Source: Acidithiobacillus concretivorus (lineage in GTDB: Bacteria; Pseudomonadota; Gammaproteobacteria; Acidithiobacillales; Acidithiobacillaceae). Taken from it: a DNA stretch of 64,000 bases. The notes under the pieces are model-generated. The model had not been told where the DNA came from. It ran no database searches and saw only the letters and a list, made by a program, of their open reading frames with translations. Both the position numbers and the translations under genes were made by a program. Positions 18,836 to 27,057 of this stretch are shown here, one piece after another. The DNA is taken from NCBI RefSeq assembly GCF_018853445.1, contig NZ_JABELD010000003.1, positions 62,001-126,000 of the forward strand, written 5' to 3'. Position 1 is the first letter of the stretch; each line of letters opens with the position of its first letter.

Positions 18836-19615
18836 TTATCCTTCTGTACGCTGTGAAAATATCAGGGCGTGGGGTGCAGCCAACAAGACCGCCGTAGAAA
18901 CGCTCAAGGTGACTGAGGCAGTCAGCATCAGCATCACCACCAACTGCATGGAAACAGCTGCAAGTGGGGCCATACCCGCCAGAATCATTCCTGCTGTAAT
19001 ACCTGGAATATGAATCATGCCGACACTTTTCAGGCTATCAATGGTAGGAATCAGCGAACTGCGGACCACGATGCCGTAGAGACTGCGCATGGCCTGACGA
19101 CGTCCGGCACCCAGCGCCAGCATCGCCAGCAACATATCCTCACGTTGGTCAATTTCACTGCGTAAGCGATTCAATGCCAGAGAAACAGCATTCATGGCAT
19201 TACCAATAATCATCCCGCCAATAGGCACCAGAGATTCACCACGCCAGAATACCAAACCGGAAAACAGCATCCAGGCCAGAGTCACCGTTGTCGCAATACC
19301 AATACTTCCGACACCAATCCAGTAAGCATGAGGGATACCTGCTCCCCGTTTGCGATTGAATCGACCGGCCATCAGAATCATCAGCGCCAGAAACACCAGC
19401 AGTAACCAGGCTTGATGCTGACGGAACAACCAGCCCAGCACAAAACCCATAATTCCCAGCTGTACGGTCGCGCGTGCTGCTGACCAGAGCAGATCCTTAC
19501 CGACCCCCAACTTTTGCCATGCCGACAGTGCCCAGGCACTTCCCAGCAGCCCCAATACGCCGGTCAGGGCCCAGGGTGAGAAGGTACGGAATATATCCGG
19601 TGCGGCATTAAGCAT
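18836..19615 (-). CDS. fetB: FetB-type (UPF0014) ABC transporter permease
   Basis: 259-residue membrane protein with about seven hydrophobic spans. Family motifs visible are ARATVQLGIMGFVLGW, MIIGNAMNAVSLALNRL and LKSVGMIHIPGITAGMILAG. In E. coli FetB pairs with the ATPase FetA to export iron and protect against oxidative stress. No FetA-like ATPase is adjacent; the neighbours are rnt and bpt, so the ATPase must lie elsewhere if it exists. The start at 19615 is 21 bases after the bpt stop. Confidence 0.85.
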   Translation of the reverse strand: MLNAAPDIFRTFSPWALTGVLGLLGSAWALSAWQKLGVGKDLLWSAARATVQLGIMGFVLGWLFRQHQAWLLLVFLALMILMAGRFNRKRGAGIPHAYWIGVGSIGIATTVTLAWMLFSGLVFWRGESLVPIGGMIIGNAMNAVSLALNRLRSEIDQREDMLLAMLALGAGRRQAMRSLYGIVVRSSLIPTIDSLKSVGMIHIPGITAGMILAGMAPLAAVSMQLVVMLMLTASVTLSVSTAVLLAAPHALIFSQRTEG

Positions 19616-19636
19616 GGATGCGAATTTCTTTATGGA

Positions 19637-20338
19637 TTAAGGATGCGTGGAAAGCGGTCGCCATTCACCGGCGATAAAACCTTCCAGGGGCGAAAAACGC
19701 CTTTTATAATCCATTTTTGGACTTTCTGCGACCCAATAACCCAGATACAGGTGAGAAAACCCCTGGTTGCGGGCCCATTCGATCTGACTCAGAATTGCAA
19801 AAATCCCCAGACCGCGTTTCGCCAGGTCTGTTCGGTAGAATGTATAAACTGCTGACAATCCAGAATCTACCTGATCAACCAGAGCTACCGCCAAGGGCTC
19901 ATCCGCCTTTTCAAATATCAACAGCTGCGAATCCACGGCGCTGGTATCTGCCATCATCTCTGCATACAGGCGATCAGCCTCTTGGTCCATACCACCATCT
20001 GGATGTCGCAAACGCTGATAATCGGCAAAAAGACGGGCATGTTGCGCATCCCGGTATGGTCGTGCCACACGCAGGCTGAGATCCTGATTACGTGCCCAGG
20101 TACGTTTTTGCCCCCTGTCCGGCTGGAAATGATCCACCGGGATACGAACGGAAATACACGCATCACATTGCGGACACATAGGCCGATACGCGACTGGACC
20201 ATTGCGTCGAAAGCCCTTTTGTAACAGTTGATCGTACTCCACGCTTTCCAGCACTGCGCGCGGATCACTCAACACCAGTAATTCTTCCTGTTCAGGTAAA
20301 TAGGGACAGGTTTGCAAGGTCGACATATAAAAACTCAT
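19637..20338 (-). CDS. bpt: Bacterial aspartate/glutamate leucyltransferase
   Basis: Transfers leucine from Leu-tRNA to N-terminal Asp or Glu, creating N-degrons; formerly annotated as arginyl-tRNA-protein transferase. The 233-residue protein has the N-terminal cysteine cluster (TCPYLP and MCPQCDACISVRIP), the FFADYQRLRHPDGGM-like region and the GNAT-like C-terminus (YLGYWVAESPKMDYKRRF). The start at 20338 gives an ATGA overlap with aat; longer in-frame starts lie inside aat. It acts together with aat. Confidence 0.93.
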   Translation of the reverse strand: MSFYMSTLQTCPYLPEQEELLVLSDPRAVLESVEYDQLLQKGFRRNGPVAYRPMCPQCDACISVRIPVDHFQPDRGQKRTWARNQDLSLRVARPYRDAQHARLFADYQRLRHPDGGMDQEADRLYAEMMADTSAVDSQLLIFEKADEPLAVALVDQVDSGLSAVYTFYRTDLAKRGLGIFAILSQIEWARNQGFSHLYLGYWVAESPKMDYKRRFSPLEGFIAGEWRPLSTHP

Positions 20339-21060
20339 CGCCAAAAAATATGCCCCCAGGGCAGAAGTTCCTGCCACGCCCCTTGCGTTGCCTGGGCTTT
20401 CAACCTGGTCAAACGCTGTAAAAATTCAGCACGTGGAATTTCAGAAGCGCCCATGCTTTGCAGGTGTGGAGTCAAAAACTGGGTATCAATCAGACCAAAA
20501 CCCCAATGCGCCAAATGTCGGGCCAGCCAGACCAAAGCAATTTTTGAAGCGTCGGGAACCCTGCTGAACATCGATTCTCCGAAAAAAATTGCGCCCAGCT
20601 CGACGCCATATAATCCACCGACCCTCTGACCATGTTGAAGAATTTCTATACAGTGGGCAGCCCCCGCAGCAAAAAGATCCAGATAGGCATTACGCATCTC
20701 GGCAGTTATCCAGGTCCCGCCCTGACCTGAACGCGGAGCCGCACATTCATCCATAACACCAGCGAAATCTTGATCCAGAACCACCTGCCAGGACGCAAAG
20801 TTAGCATTTTTTATTAAACTGCGACTGATATGAATGGCATCGGGTTCCAGCACCCCACGAGGATCAGGGGACCACCACAAGATGGGATCTTCTTCACCAA
20901 ACCAAGGGAATACACCCTGAGTATAAGCCTGAAGAATACGCTTTCGGGATAAATCACCCCCTACTGCAATCAGGTTGCTGTCGGCTTTTTCCGGATCCGG
21001 AAAAATGACGGAGGCATTTTGACTACTGAGGAGAACCGGTTTTACCCGCTCAGGGCGCAA
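20335..21060 (-). CDS. aat: Leucyl/phenylalanyl-tRNA--protein transferase
   Basis: Adds Leu/Phe to N-terminal Lys or Arg of proteins for ClpS/ClpAP degradation. The 241-residue protein has the family motifs FPDPEKADSNLIAVGGDL, AYTQGVFPWF and WWSPDPRGVL. The GNAT-like core includes GGLYGVELGAIFFGESMFS and FGLIDTQFLTPHLQSMGA. The start appears to be TTG at 21060 with GGGAG nine bases upstream. Coupled to bpt by ATGA, so both writers of the bacterial N-end rule are produced together. Confidence 0.94.
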   Translation of the reverse strand: MRPERVKPVLLSSQNASVIFPDPEKADSNLIAVGGDLSRKRILQAYTQGVFPWFGEEDPILWWSPDPRGVLEPDAIHISRSLIKNANFASWQVVLDQDFAGVMDECAAPRSGQGGTWITAEMRNAYLDLFAAGAAHCIEILQHGQRVGGLYGVELGAIFFGESMFSRVPDASKIALVWLARHLAHWGFGLIDTQFLTPHLQSMGASEIPRAEFLQRLTRLKAQATQGAWQELLPWGHIFWR

Positions 21061-21113
21061 TGCTGTTTACTCCCCTATTCAGGTGCATCCACAATCACTC
21101 CCCTGCCAGAACA

Positions 21114-22010
21114 CTACGGGTAACTATACCCTTTTTGCAGAGCCTGCAAAGCCGCAACCCGCGCTTCAAGGCTGGGATGGGTCGCAAAAAGCCCCTTCCA
21201 GCTACCCGAAATATAGGCAGTAGCCATAGGATCACGGACCGCATCATGCTCTACATGCATGGCTGTGGACCGTTGATGCAGCTTCTGCAAAGCAGAAATC
21301 ATCGCGGCAGCACCAATTTGTTCAGCAGCAAAGCGATCGGCTGCAAACTCCCGACGACGCGAAAACCAGGTGATGGGAATCAGCGCCAAAAAAGACAAGG
21401 CCACTTGCAGGAACATGGAAACCGCGAAGGCAATCATCGGGCGATCATCAAATTGTCGGGCCGCCAACATCGATAACCAGAATACAAAAGTATTCATCAA
21501 CCCCTGAAGTAACGTCGTACTGACCATGTCCCCATTGTAAACATGACCCATTTCATGGGCCAGCACCGCTCGTACTTCATTGTCATTAAGCAGATTCACG
21601 AGCCCGCTGCTGACCGCCACCATGCTGTGGTTACGCCCCGGCCCCGTAGCAAAAGCATTAGGATCATCATTCCAATAAATCCAGACTTCCGGCATCCGGA
21701 TGCCCAAACGGGTAGACAACTGCACCACGGTATCGTAAACCAGACGCTCCTTGGCAGACTGCGGTTGCTCGATGCGTTGCATCTGCATACCGGCTCGTGC
21801 CAGATGCTTGGACATCAGCAGGGAAATAAAAGCCCCCCCAAAACCAATGACCAGCGCCCAGAGTAAATCGGTCACACTGACCACCCCGCGCAGATCTACG
21901 CCAAAAGCGGGTAAAACCAGATTCACCAGGACCGAAAAAGTAATGGAAAGGGTGATAAAAATAAGTAAATTGGTACCCACCAACAAGGCTATGCTCTTGA
22001 ATGATTTCAT
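21114..22010 (-). CDS. htpX: Membrane metalloprotease HtpX
   Basis: Inner-membrane M48 zinc protease for membrane-protein quality control, usually controlled by envelope stress. The 298-residue protein has two N-terminal membrane helices (about residues 5-30 and 38-60) and the zinc motif HEMGH (VRAVLAHEMGHVYNGD). Two further hydrophobic segments follow, with the third ligand region SRRREFAADRFA. The start at 22010 (MKSFKS) has GGAG ten bases upstream; an in-frame GTG three codons earlier lies too close to that site. Confidence 0.93.
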   Translation of the reverse strand: MKSFKSIALLVGTNLLIFITLSITFSVLVNLVLPAFGVDLRGVVSVTDLLWALVIGFGGAFISLLMSKHLARAGMQMQRIEQPQSAKERLVYDTVVQLSTRLGIRMPEVWIYWNDDPNAFATGPGRNHSMVAVSSGLVNLLNDNEVRAVLAHEMGHVYNGDMVSTTLLQGLMNTFVFWLSMLAARQFDDRPMIAFAVSMFLQVALSFLALIPITWFSRRREFAADRFAAEQIGAAAMISALQKLHQRSTAMHVEHDAVRDPMATAYISGSWKGLFATHPSLEARVAALQALQKGYSYP

Positions 22011-22127
22011 GACATTCACGCTCCATCAGAATATCTACGTTTCACTGTCACGGCTCCCGCTGTAATACCCGCCGCGCCGTGACCGGCTGCCCTCTATTTT
22101 TTTATGGCAGTCGTTTGAATCCTAACA

Positions 22128-22832
22128 TCAATCCCAACACGCCGGAAGAGACAGATACTGACTCCTGCAGACACTTGATGCCTCTGCCTGAAAGGGGATT
22201 TCTCCCAGGCAGGGGCTGGGCATCAGTCGTTGCAAAGTTTCCAGGGTTCCCGGAGCAAAATCGGGTTGAAGATGATTAGCCACCCAGCCCGCCATCGGCA
22301 AAGCACGGGTAAGAATAGCCTCGGCACTAAGCAGGGCATGGTTGATGGCACCAAGACGCAGACCCACGACCAAGAGCACCGGAAATTGCAAATCAAGGGC
22401 CAGGTCAGCAAAACTCCAATTATCACCCAGCGGGACCAGAAAACCGCCCGCTCCCTCTACCAGAACAGCATGTATACCTGCCGACTGTTGCTTGATAAAT
22501 TGCTGAATTTTTTGACGATTAAGCGTCAGACCGGCTTGCGCTGCTGCCCAATGCGGAGCAATAGGCGGATCCAAAGCATAAAGGCAGGTTTGTTCAAAAG
22601 AGCGTGAGGGCGTTGATGCGGCGCGCAGGATTTCCACATCACTCCACTGCCCATCGCCTTCCACACCGGAAACCACCGGCTTCAAGGCTGCGACCCGGCC
22701 CATTTCACGTGCACAGCGTTGTGCCAGAGCGGCTGTCACCGTCGTCTTGCCAACGCCGGTATCCGTCCCGGTGACAAAAAGACTCCGGAGCGGCGGCGTG
22801 GGCGGGTTTTCCAATGTTTCTGCCGGATTCAT
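22128..22832 (-). CDS. bioD: Dethiobiotin synthetase
   Basis: ATP-dependent closure of the ureido ring of biotin. The 234-residue protein has the N-terminal P-loop TGTDTGVGKTTV, then LKPVVSG, the LVEGAGGFLVPL motif and the VGLRLGAINHALL region. Its start overlaps the bioC stop (ATGA). It ends the bioFHCD run, with 117 bases before htpX on the same strand. Confidence 0.93.
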   Translation of the reverse strand: MNPAETLENPPTPPLRSLFVTGTDTGVGKTTVTAALAQRCAREMGRVAALKPVVSGVEGDGQWSDVEILRAASTPSRSFEQTCLYALDPPIAPHWAAAQAGLTLNRQKIQQFIKQQSAGIHAVLVEGAGGFLVPLGDNWSFADLALDLQFPVLLVVGLRLGAINHALLSAEAILTRALPMAGWVANHLQPDFAPGTLETLQRLMPSPCLGEIPFQAEASSVCRSQYLSLPACWD

Positions 22833-23713
22833 TTTATATGCCTCCGCATTTGCGGATAGGGCAGGGTAACTGCGCCATCTTCTCGAATCTCAGGACGTGG
22901 TCCGCTGCTCCAGGCATGCCCGTAAACCACCTCATAGGTGGCTGGCAAACGTCCATCTTTACGGAACTGTTCATAAGCATCGCGCAGGATTTGCAAACGA
23001 CCGGGTGTCAACAAACCGCGCGGTCGCTGGACTGTGGCATTGGTCGCACCAATGCTGCGCAAGTCGCGCAAAAGATCCTCCAGCGCTGCGTAAGTCAATT
23101 GAAAATGTTCGACATCCAGCACCGGCATTTCATAACCCTGGCGGACCAGGGCATCGCCAATATCGTGCATATCCATAAACTGTATGACATGGGGTTGATC
23201 ATCCAGTCTGGCAAAAGACTGGCGCAACTCGGTGAGCGTATCCGGACCCAGGGTGCTGAACATCAACAGCCCCCCGGGACGCAGGACTCGGGCAAATTCG
23301 CGCAACACCCGATCCAGATCATTACACCATTGGATGGACATGTTGGCGAAAAGCAAGTCCATGGATCCGGTCGCCAGCGGCAGATGTTCGGCATCCCCCT
23401 GGCAAAAGTGCTGGCGTTGCCGCCAGCTCTTGCGCAGTCGCGCCTGCTGGAGCATACCGGCGGCCAAATCCACCGCCAGCAACCGTGCCTTGGGATAACG
23501 CCGATTCAAGCGCCGACTTTGCAGGCCGGTGCCACTGCCCAGATCCAGAATCCATTGTGGTTCCAGCTTGACCAGATCCAGTCGTTCAATCAGTTGCTGG
23601 CCTACCTGATCCTGAAGAACAGCACTAGCTTCATAAGAGCCAGCAGCCTGGTCAAAAGCGCGGCGGATCGCGCGTTTTTCCAGCTGATAATCCGCTGGCG
23701 TCGATGGATTCAT
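22829..23713 (-). CDS. bioC: Malonyl-[ACP] O-methyltransferase
   Basis: SAM-dependent enzyme that methylates malonyl-ACP to disguise it for fatty-acid elongation toward pimelate. The 294-residue protein has the BioC N-terminal pattern FDQAAGSYEASAVLQDQVG, SAM motif I ILDLGSGTGLQSRRL, and later motifs LLFANMSIQWCNDL and LRPGGLLMFSTLG. It overlaps bioH and bioD by four bases on each side. It is paired with BioH, which later removes the methyl group. Confidence 0.94.
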   Translation of the reverse strand: MNPSTPADYQLEKRAIRRAFDQAAGSYEASAVLQDQVGQQLIERLDLVKLEPQWILDLGSGTGLQSRRLNRRYPKARLLAVDLAAGMLQQARLRKSWRQRQHFCQGDAEHLPLATGSMDLLFANMSIQWCNDLDRVLREFARVLRPGGLLMFSTLGPDTLTELRQSFARLDDQPHVIQFMDMHDIGDALVRQGYEMPVLDVEHFQLTYAALEDLLRDLRSIGATNATVQRPRGLLTPGRLQILRDAYEQFRKDGRLPATYEVVYGHAWSSGPRPEIREDGAVTLPYPQMRRHIK

Positions 23714-24471
23714 GCCCAGACCTCCAAAAGAGCATCCCGGCAGGCTTGCGGCTGGGATAAAAAGGGCGCATGCCCTGCCTTTTCGAGCACGTTCAGATGG
23801 CTGCCGGGAAGATGTTGCTGCAGGTAAAAACTGGCTTGCGGAGGCACAATGCGGTCCTGCGCACCATGAATCAACTGAACCGGTATGGACAAGCTATCCA
23901 GTCGATCGCGTAAATCCACTTCCTGGAGAAGCGTCAACCCATCAGCCAGACAGGCAGGATCAGGCGACGGCCAGTTGGTCATGCCCTCCAGCGCCCGTCG
24001 TCCTTGTGGATCACCCAAAACCTGCAGGGCTAAAAACCTTTTGCGGGTTCCCTGGGGATCACTGTGCAGGCGCTGGCCAAAATCTTCCAGAGTTGCGGCA
24101 GGAATCCCTGCCGCCCAGTCGGGGCGCTGGCGGAAACTCGGTGAACTCGCCATCAGTACCAAGCCTTTCAACAATGCGGGCTGGGTCAGACCCAGTCCGA
24201 GGGCGAGCAGACCACCCAGAGACCAACCCAACAAAATCGGCGCCTCTACCTCACGACGCAGCATGCCCGTCAACTGTTCCAGAACATAAGCCCATTGCAT
24301 GCCATCCGCCGTACAAGGGCTGCGGCCATGACCGGGCAGATCGTAGGATATGCAGGTAAAATGCTTTTCCAGAAAAGGGCGCCAACCCGCAAAAACCCGG
24401 CTTTCCATGCCCCAGCCGTGGAGCAACAGCAAAGCTGGACCTTGACCTGTCTGTTCCCGATACCAACTCAT
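23710..24471 (-). CDS. bioH: Pimeloyl-[ACP] methyl ester esterase
   Basis: Alpha/beta hydrolase that cleaves the methyl ester of pimeloyl-ACP. The 253-residue protein has the oxyanion-hole motif LLHGWGM and the nucleophile elbow GWSLGGLLAL (Ser in G-W-S-L-G). The catalytic Asp is in LIHGAQDRIVP and the His in EKAGHAPFLS. GWSLGG and its position in the bio operon favour BioH over a generic esterase. Translational overlap with bioF and bioC. Confidence 0.92.
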   Translation of the reverse strand: MSWYREQTGQGPALLLLHGWGMESRVFAGWRPFLEKHFTCISYDLPGHGRSPCTADGMQWAYVLEQLTGMLRREVEAPILLGWSLGGLLALGLGLTQPALLKGLVLMASSPSFRQRPDWAAGIPAATLEDFGQRLHSDPQGTRKRFLALQVLGDPQGRRALEGMTNWPSPDPACLADGLTLLQEVDLRDRLDSLSIPVQLIHGAQDRIVPPQASFYLQQHLPGSHLNVLEKAGHAPFLSQPQACRDALLEVWA

Positions 24472-25637
24472 AAAATCTCCCGAAGGGCGGTCACCAACTG
24501 CATTAGATCTTCGCGATGATGCGCAGCACTGAGGGTAATCCGCAAACGGGCGCTGCCCTTAGGCACGGTCGGGGGGCGCACTGCCGGGCAGTACAGTCCG
24601 GCCTCGCGCAATCTGGCAGCCGCCTGCACAGCCGCTGTTGCCTCTCCCAACACCAGCCCCTGAATGGGCGTTGCACTGGGCAGCCAGGGCGCGTCGGGAA
24701 GCTGGGCATGTAGCCAGTCCTGATGCTCTACCAGGCGGGCACGACGAGCCTCTCCGCCGCGCAACAACTGCAAAGAGGCCTGTGCCGCTGCCGCCAGTGC
24801 CGCAGGCATGGCCGTATGATAAATAAAACTCCGTGCCCGGTTACGCAACAGGTCAATCAGATCCTGACTACCTGCCACAAAGGCCCCATAGACCCCGAAA
24901 GCTTTGCCGAGCGTCCCCATGATGACATCCACAGAGTGCGTATCCAGTTGATAGTGCGCGAGGGTCCCTCGCCCCTCTGCGCCAAACACGCCAAAGGCGT
25001 GGGCTTCATCGAGAATGATTCTGGCCTGATACCGGCGGGCAAGGCTTACGATTTCAGGCAGAGGGGCGAGATCACCGTCCATACTGAATACACCATCGGT
25101 GATGATCCACGCCTGCCCCGAAGTATCGCGCTCCAGCAGTTGCTGCAAATGCGTCATATCGCCGTGCCGGTAACGCTGCAGACGCGCCCCGGACAGACGC
25201 ACACCATCCACCAGTGAGGCATGATTGAGACGATCGGCGTAAACCCGGTCCAGACGGCCGACCAAGGCAGAAATGATTCCTAGATTAGCCAGATAACCAC
25301 TCCCAAAAAGCAGCACAGCTTCCACACCCAGCCAGCGTGCCAAATCTGCCGCCAAAGCCTGATGAGCCGGACGTTCACCGCCCAGCAGGGGGGCCGCACC
25401 AGCGCCCACCCCACTGCGCTCCATTTCGGCAATAGCTGCCTGTCGTAACGCGGGCTCCCTGCTCAGACCCAAGTAGTCGTTACTGGCAAAAGAAAGTAGT
25501 GAGCGACCTTCCGCATCCACAAACTGTGGACGATCGGCGTCCGGGTCCGGTTGCAGAGGCTGCAACTCTCGCCAAAGTCCCTGCCGACGAATATCCGCAA
25601 GCTGCGTACTCCAGGTATTTTCTGCTATATCAGACAT
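24468..25637 (-). CDS. bioF: 8-amino-7-oxononanoate synthase
   Basis: PLP enzyme condensing pimeloyl-thioester with alanine, the first ring-forming step of biotin synthesis. The 389-residue protein has SFASNDYLGLS at the N-terminus, LLFGSGYLANLG, the cofactor motif ILDEAHAFGVFG and the PLP lysine in MGTLGKAFGVYGAFVAGS. It is first in bioF-bioH-bioC-bioD and is divergent from the comF-like gene; the gap is only about 30 bases. No bioA is visible in the window. Confidence 0.95.
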   Translation of the reverse strand: MSDIAENTWSTQLADIRRQGLWRELQPLQPDPDADRPQFVDAEGRSLLSFASNDYLGLSREPALRQAAIAEMERSGVGAGAAPLLGGERPAHQALAADLARWLGVEAVLLFGSGYLANLGIISALVGRLDRVYADRLNHASLVDGVRLSGARLQRYRHGDMTHLQQLLERDTSGQAWIITDGVFSMDGDLAPLPEIVSLARRYQARIILDEAHAFGVFGAEGRGTLAHYQLDTHSVDVIMGTLGKAFGVYGAFVAGSQDLIDLLRNRARSFIYHTAMPAALAAAAQASLQLLRGGEARRARLVEHQDWLHAQLPDAPWLPSATPIQGLVLGEATAAVQAAARLREAGLYCPAVRPPTVPKGSARLRITLSAAHHREDLMQLVTALREIL

Positions 25638-25670
25638 AGCTTCTTATAAGGACGGGTATCTACCTTGTCA

Positions 25671-26471
25671 ATGTCAGCCCGAAGCGCCAGAATCTATAAA
25701 CTACAGCCTCCCACTTTCGCAAAAGGTGTACGGATTCCCTTGCCTCGCTTCTCCCTGCAACATCTCTACCAAAGCAGACGAAAACTCACTCAGTGGCTTT
25801 TCCCTGAATATTGTCGCGCCTGTGGCGTGGCTGGTGCCGCCCTCTGCGAGGCCTGTGCCCAGGATTGGCCTCGCCTGCCAGAAAACCGTTGCAGTTATTG
25901 TGCATTGCCCCTCCAGGCCAACGGTGACTGCCCGGTATGTTCTGTAGAAGCGCCCCAGTACGATCATGTCTATACGCCTTTTGTGTATGCCGAACCCCTG
26001 AATGCTGCCATTCTCGCCTGGAAATTCCACCAGCGTCTGGACTGGACTCGCGCCTTGGCGACGACTTGGGCAGAGGGTTGGGGAGGGCATGCGCCTTCTC
26101 ATCCCGAATGCCTACTACCCGTGCCTCTGCACCCCAAAAGACTGCGCGAGCGCGGCTACAATCAGGCGCTGCTGCTGGCCCGACATTGGGGAAAACGCTG
26201 GCGTATTCCAGTAAAACCCGGGATCTTGCGACGCTGTCGCAATACCCGCCACCAAACCGGGCTGAGTGCGGCCGCCCGACGCGATAATCTGGATTCTGCT
26301 TTTACCCTGCACGGCAAATTACCTGCCCATGTAGCCATCGTCGATGATGTGATGACAACAGGAACAACAGCGGGACAAATGGCCGAGTTATTAAAAAGTG
26401 CGGGTGTGCAACGTATTGATGTCTGGGTTCTGGCCCGAGCCCTGCGCGAAGCGGCCCCTGCCCATGCCTGA
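25671..26471 (+). CDS. ComF-family amidophosphoribosyltransferase-like protein
   Basis: About 266 residues. The N-terminal region has two CxxC zinc-ribbon pairs (CRAC/CEAC and CSYC/CPVC, about residues 48-90). The C-terminal half is a phosphoribosyltransferase fold with [19 protein letters not shown] and the PRPP loop [11 protein letters not shown]. The family includes the competence protein ComF (DNA uptake) and GntX-like proteins. The start is uncertain: ATG at 25671, TTG at 25665, or a codon further in, and none has an ideal ribosome-binding site. It overlaps trmL by eight bases. Confidence 0.85.
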   Translation: MSARSARIYKLQPPTFAKGVRIPLPRFSLQHLYQSRRKLTQWLFPEYCRACGVAGAALCEACAQDWPRLPENRCSYCALPLQANGDCPVCSVEAPQYDHVYTPFVYAEPLNAAILAWKFHQRLDWTRALATTWAEGWGGHAPSHPECLLPVPLHPKRLRERGYNQALLLARHWGKRWRIPVKPGILRRCRNTRHQTGLSAAARRDNLDSAFTLHGKLPAHVAIVDDVMTTGTTAGQMAELLKSAGVQRIDVWVLARALREAAPAHA

Positions 26472-26940
26472 GACTTTTTTGCATGTCATTCTTTATGAGC
26501 CGGAAATCCCGCCCAATACCGGCAATGTTATCCGGCTCTGCGCCAACACCGGGGCGCGCCTGCATCTGGTAGAGCCGTTGGGCTTTGCCTGGGATGATCG
26601 CCGCCTGCGCCGTGCAGGACTGGATTATCATGAATTTGCAGAGGTGTTACGGCATTCGGATTGGCAACATTGCCTGAATGCACTGCATGGAGCACGTATT
26701 TTTGCATTCAGCACCAAAGGAAAAACCCTGCATCAGCAAGTGGCTTTTCAGGAAGGTGATGCCCTGCTGTTCGGGCCGGAAACACGTGGCCTGCCCACGC
26801 AGATTCTGGAGAGCCTTCCCACCAGTCAAGTCCTGCGTTTACCCATGCGTCCGGGACAGCGTAGCCTGAATCTTTCCAATGCCTGTGCGGTTGGTATATT
26901 TGAAGCATGGCGACAATTGGGATTCAAGGGCGGCGCTTGA
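26464..26940 (+). CDS. trmL: tRNA (cytidine/uridine-2'-O-)-methyltransferase TrmL
   Basis: SPOUT-class enzyme that methylates the ribose at wobble position 34 of certain leucine tRNAs. The 158-residue protein starts with [20 protein letters not shown]. It has the knot motifs [30 protein letters not shown] and FEAWRQLGF. The start at 26464 (MPETFL) matches the family length; the open frame upstream lies within the comF-like gene. The two genes overlap by eight bases. Confidence 0.94.
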   Translation: MPETFLHVILYEPEIPPNTGNVIRLCANTGARLHLVEPLGFAWDDRRLRRAGLDYHEFAEVLRHSDWQHCLNALHGARIFAFSTKGKTLHQQVAFQEGDALLFGPETRGLPTQILESLPTSQVLRLPMRPGQRSLNLSNACAVGIFEAWRQLGFKGGA

Positions 26941-27057
26941 CTGGACCCTGCGCGCAACACCTGAGCCTGCCAGTCAGGCCCTTCCCAAGCATCCGACCGG
27001 ACGGTATCTTGTGTTAGACTGGGGATGACAAACAGAAATGACTTAAAAGGAGCAATC

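Noticed and set aside
22047-22083. GTCACGGC/GCCGTGAC hairpin between bioD and htpX as a terminator
   Set aside because: The 8-bp stem has a 21-base loop and no U-tract on either strand, so it was not listed as a terminator.
22814-23827. 337-codon open frame on the plus strand
   Set aside because: Antisense to bioC and the end of bioH; no ribosome-binding site or recognisable motif.
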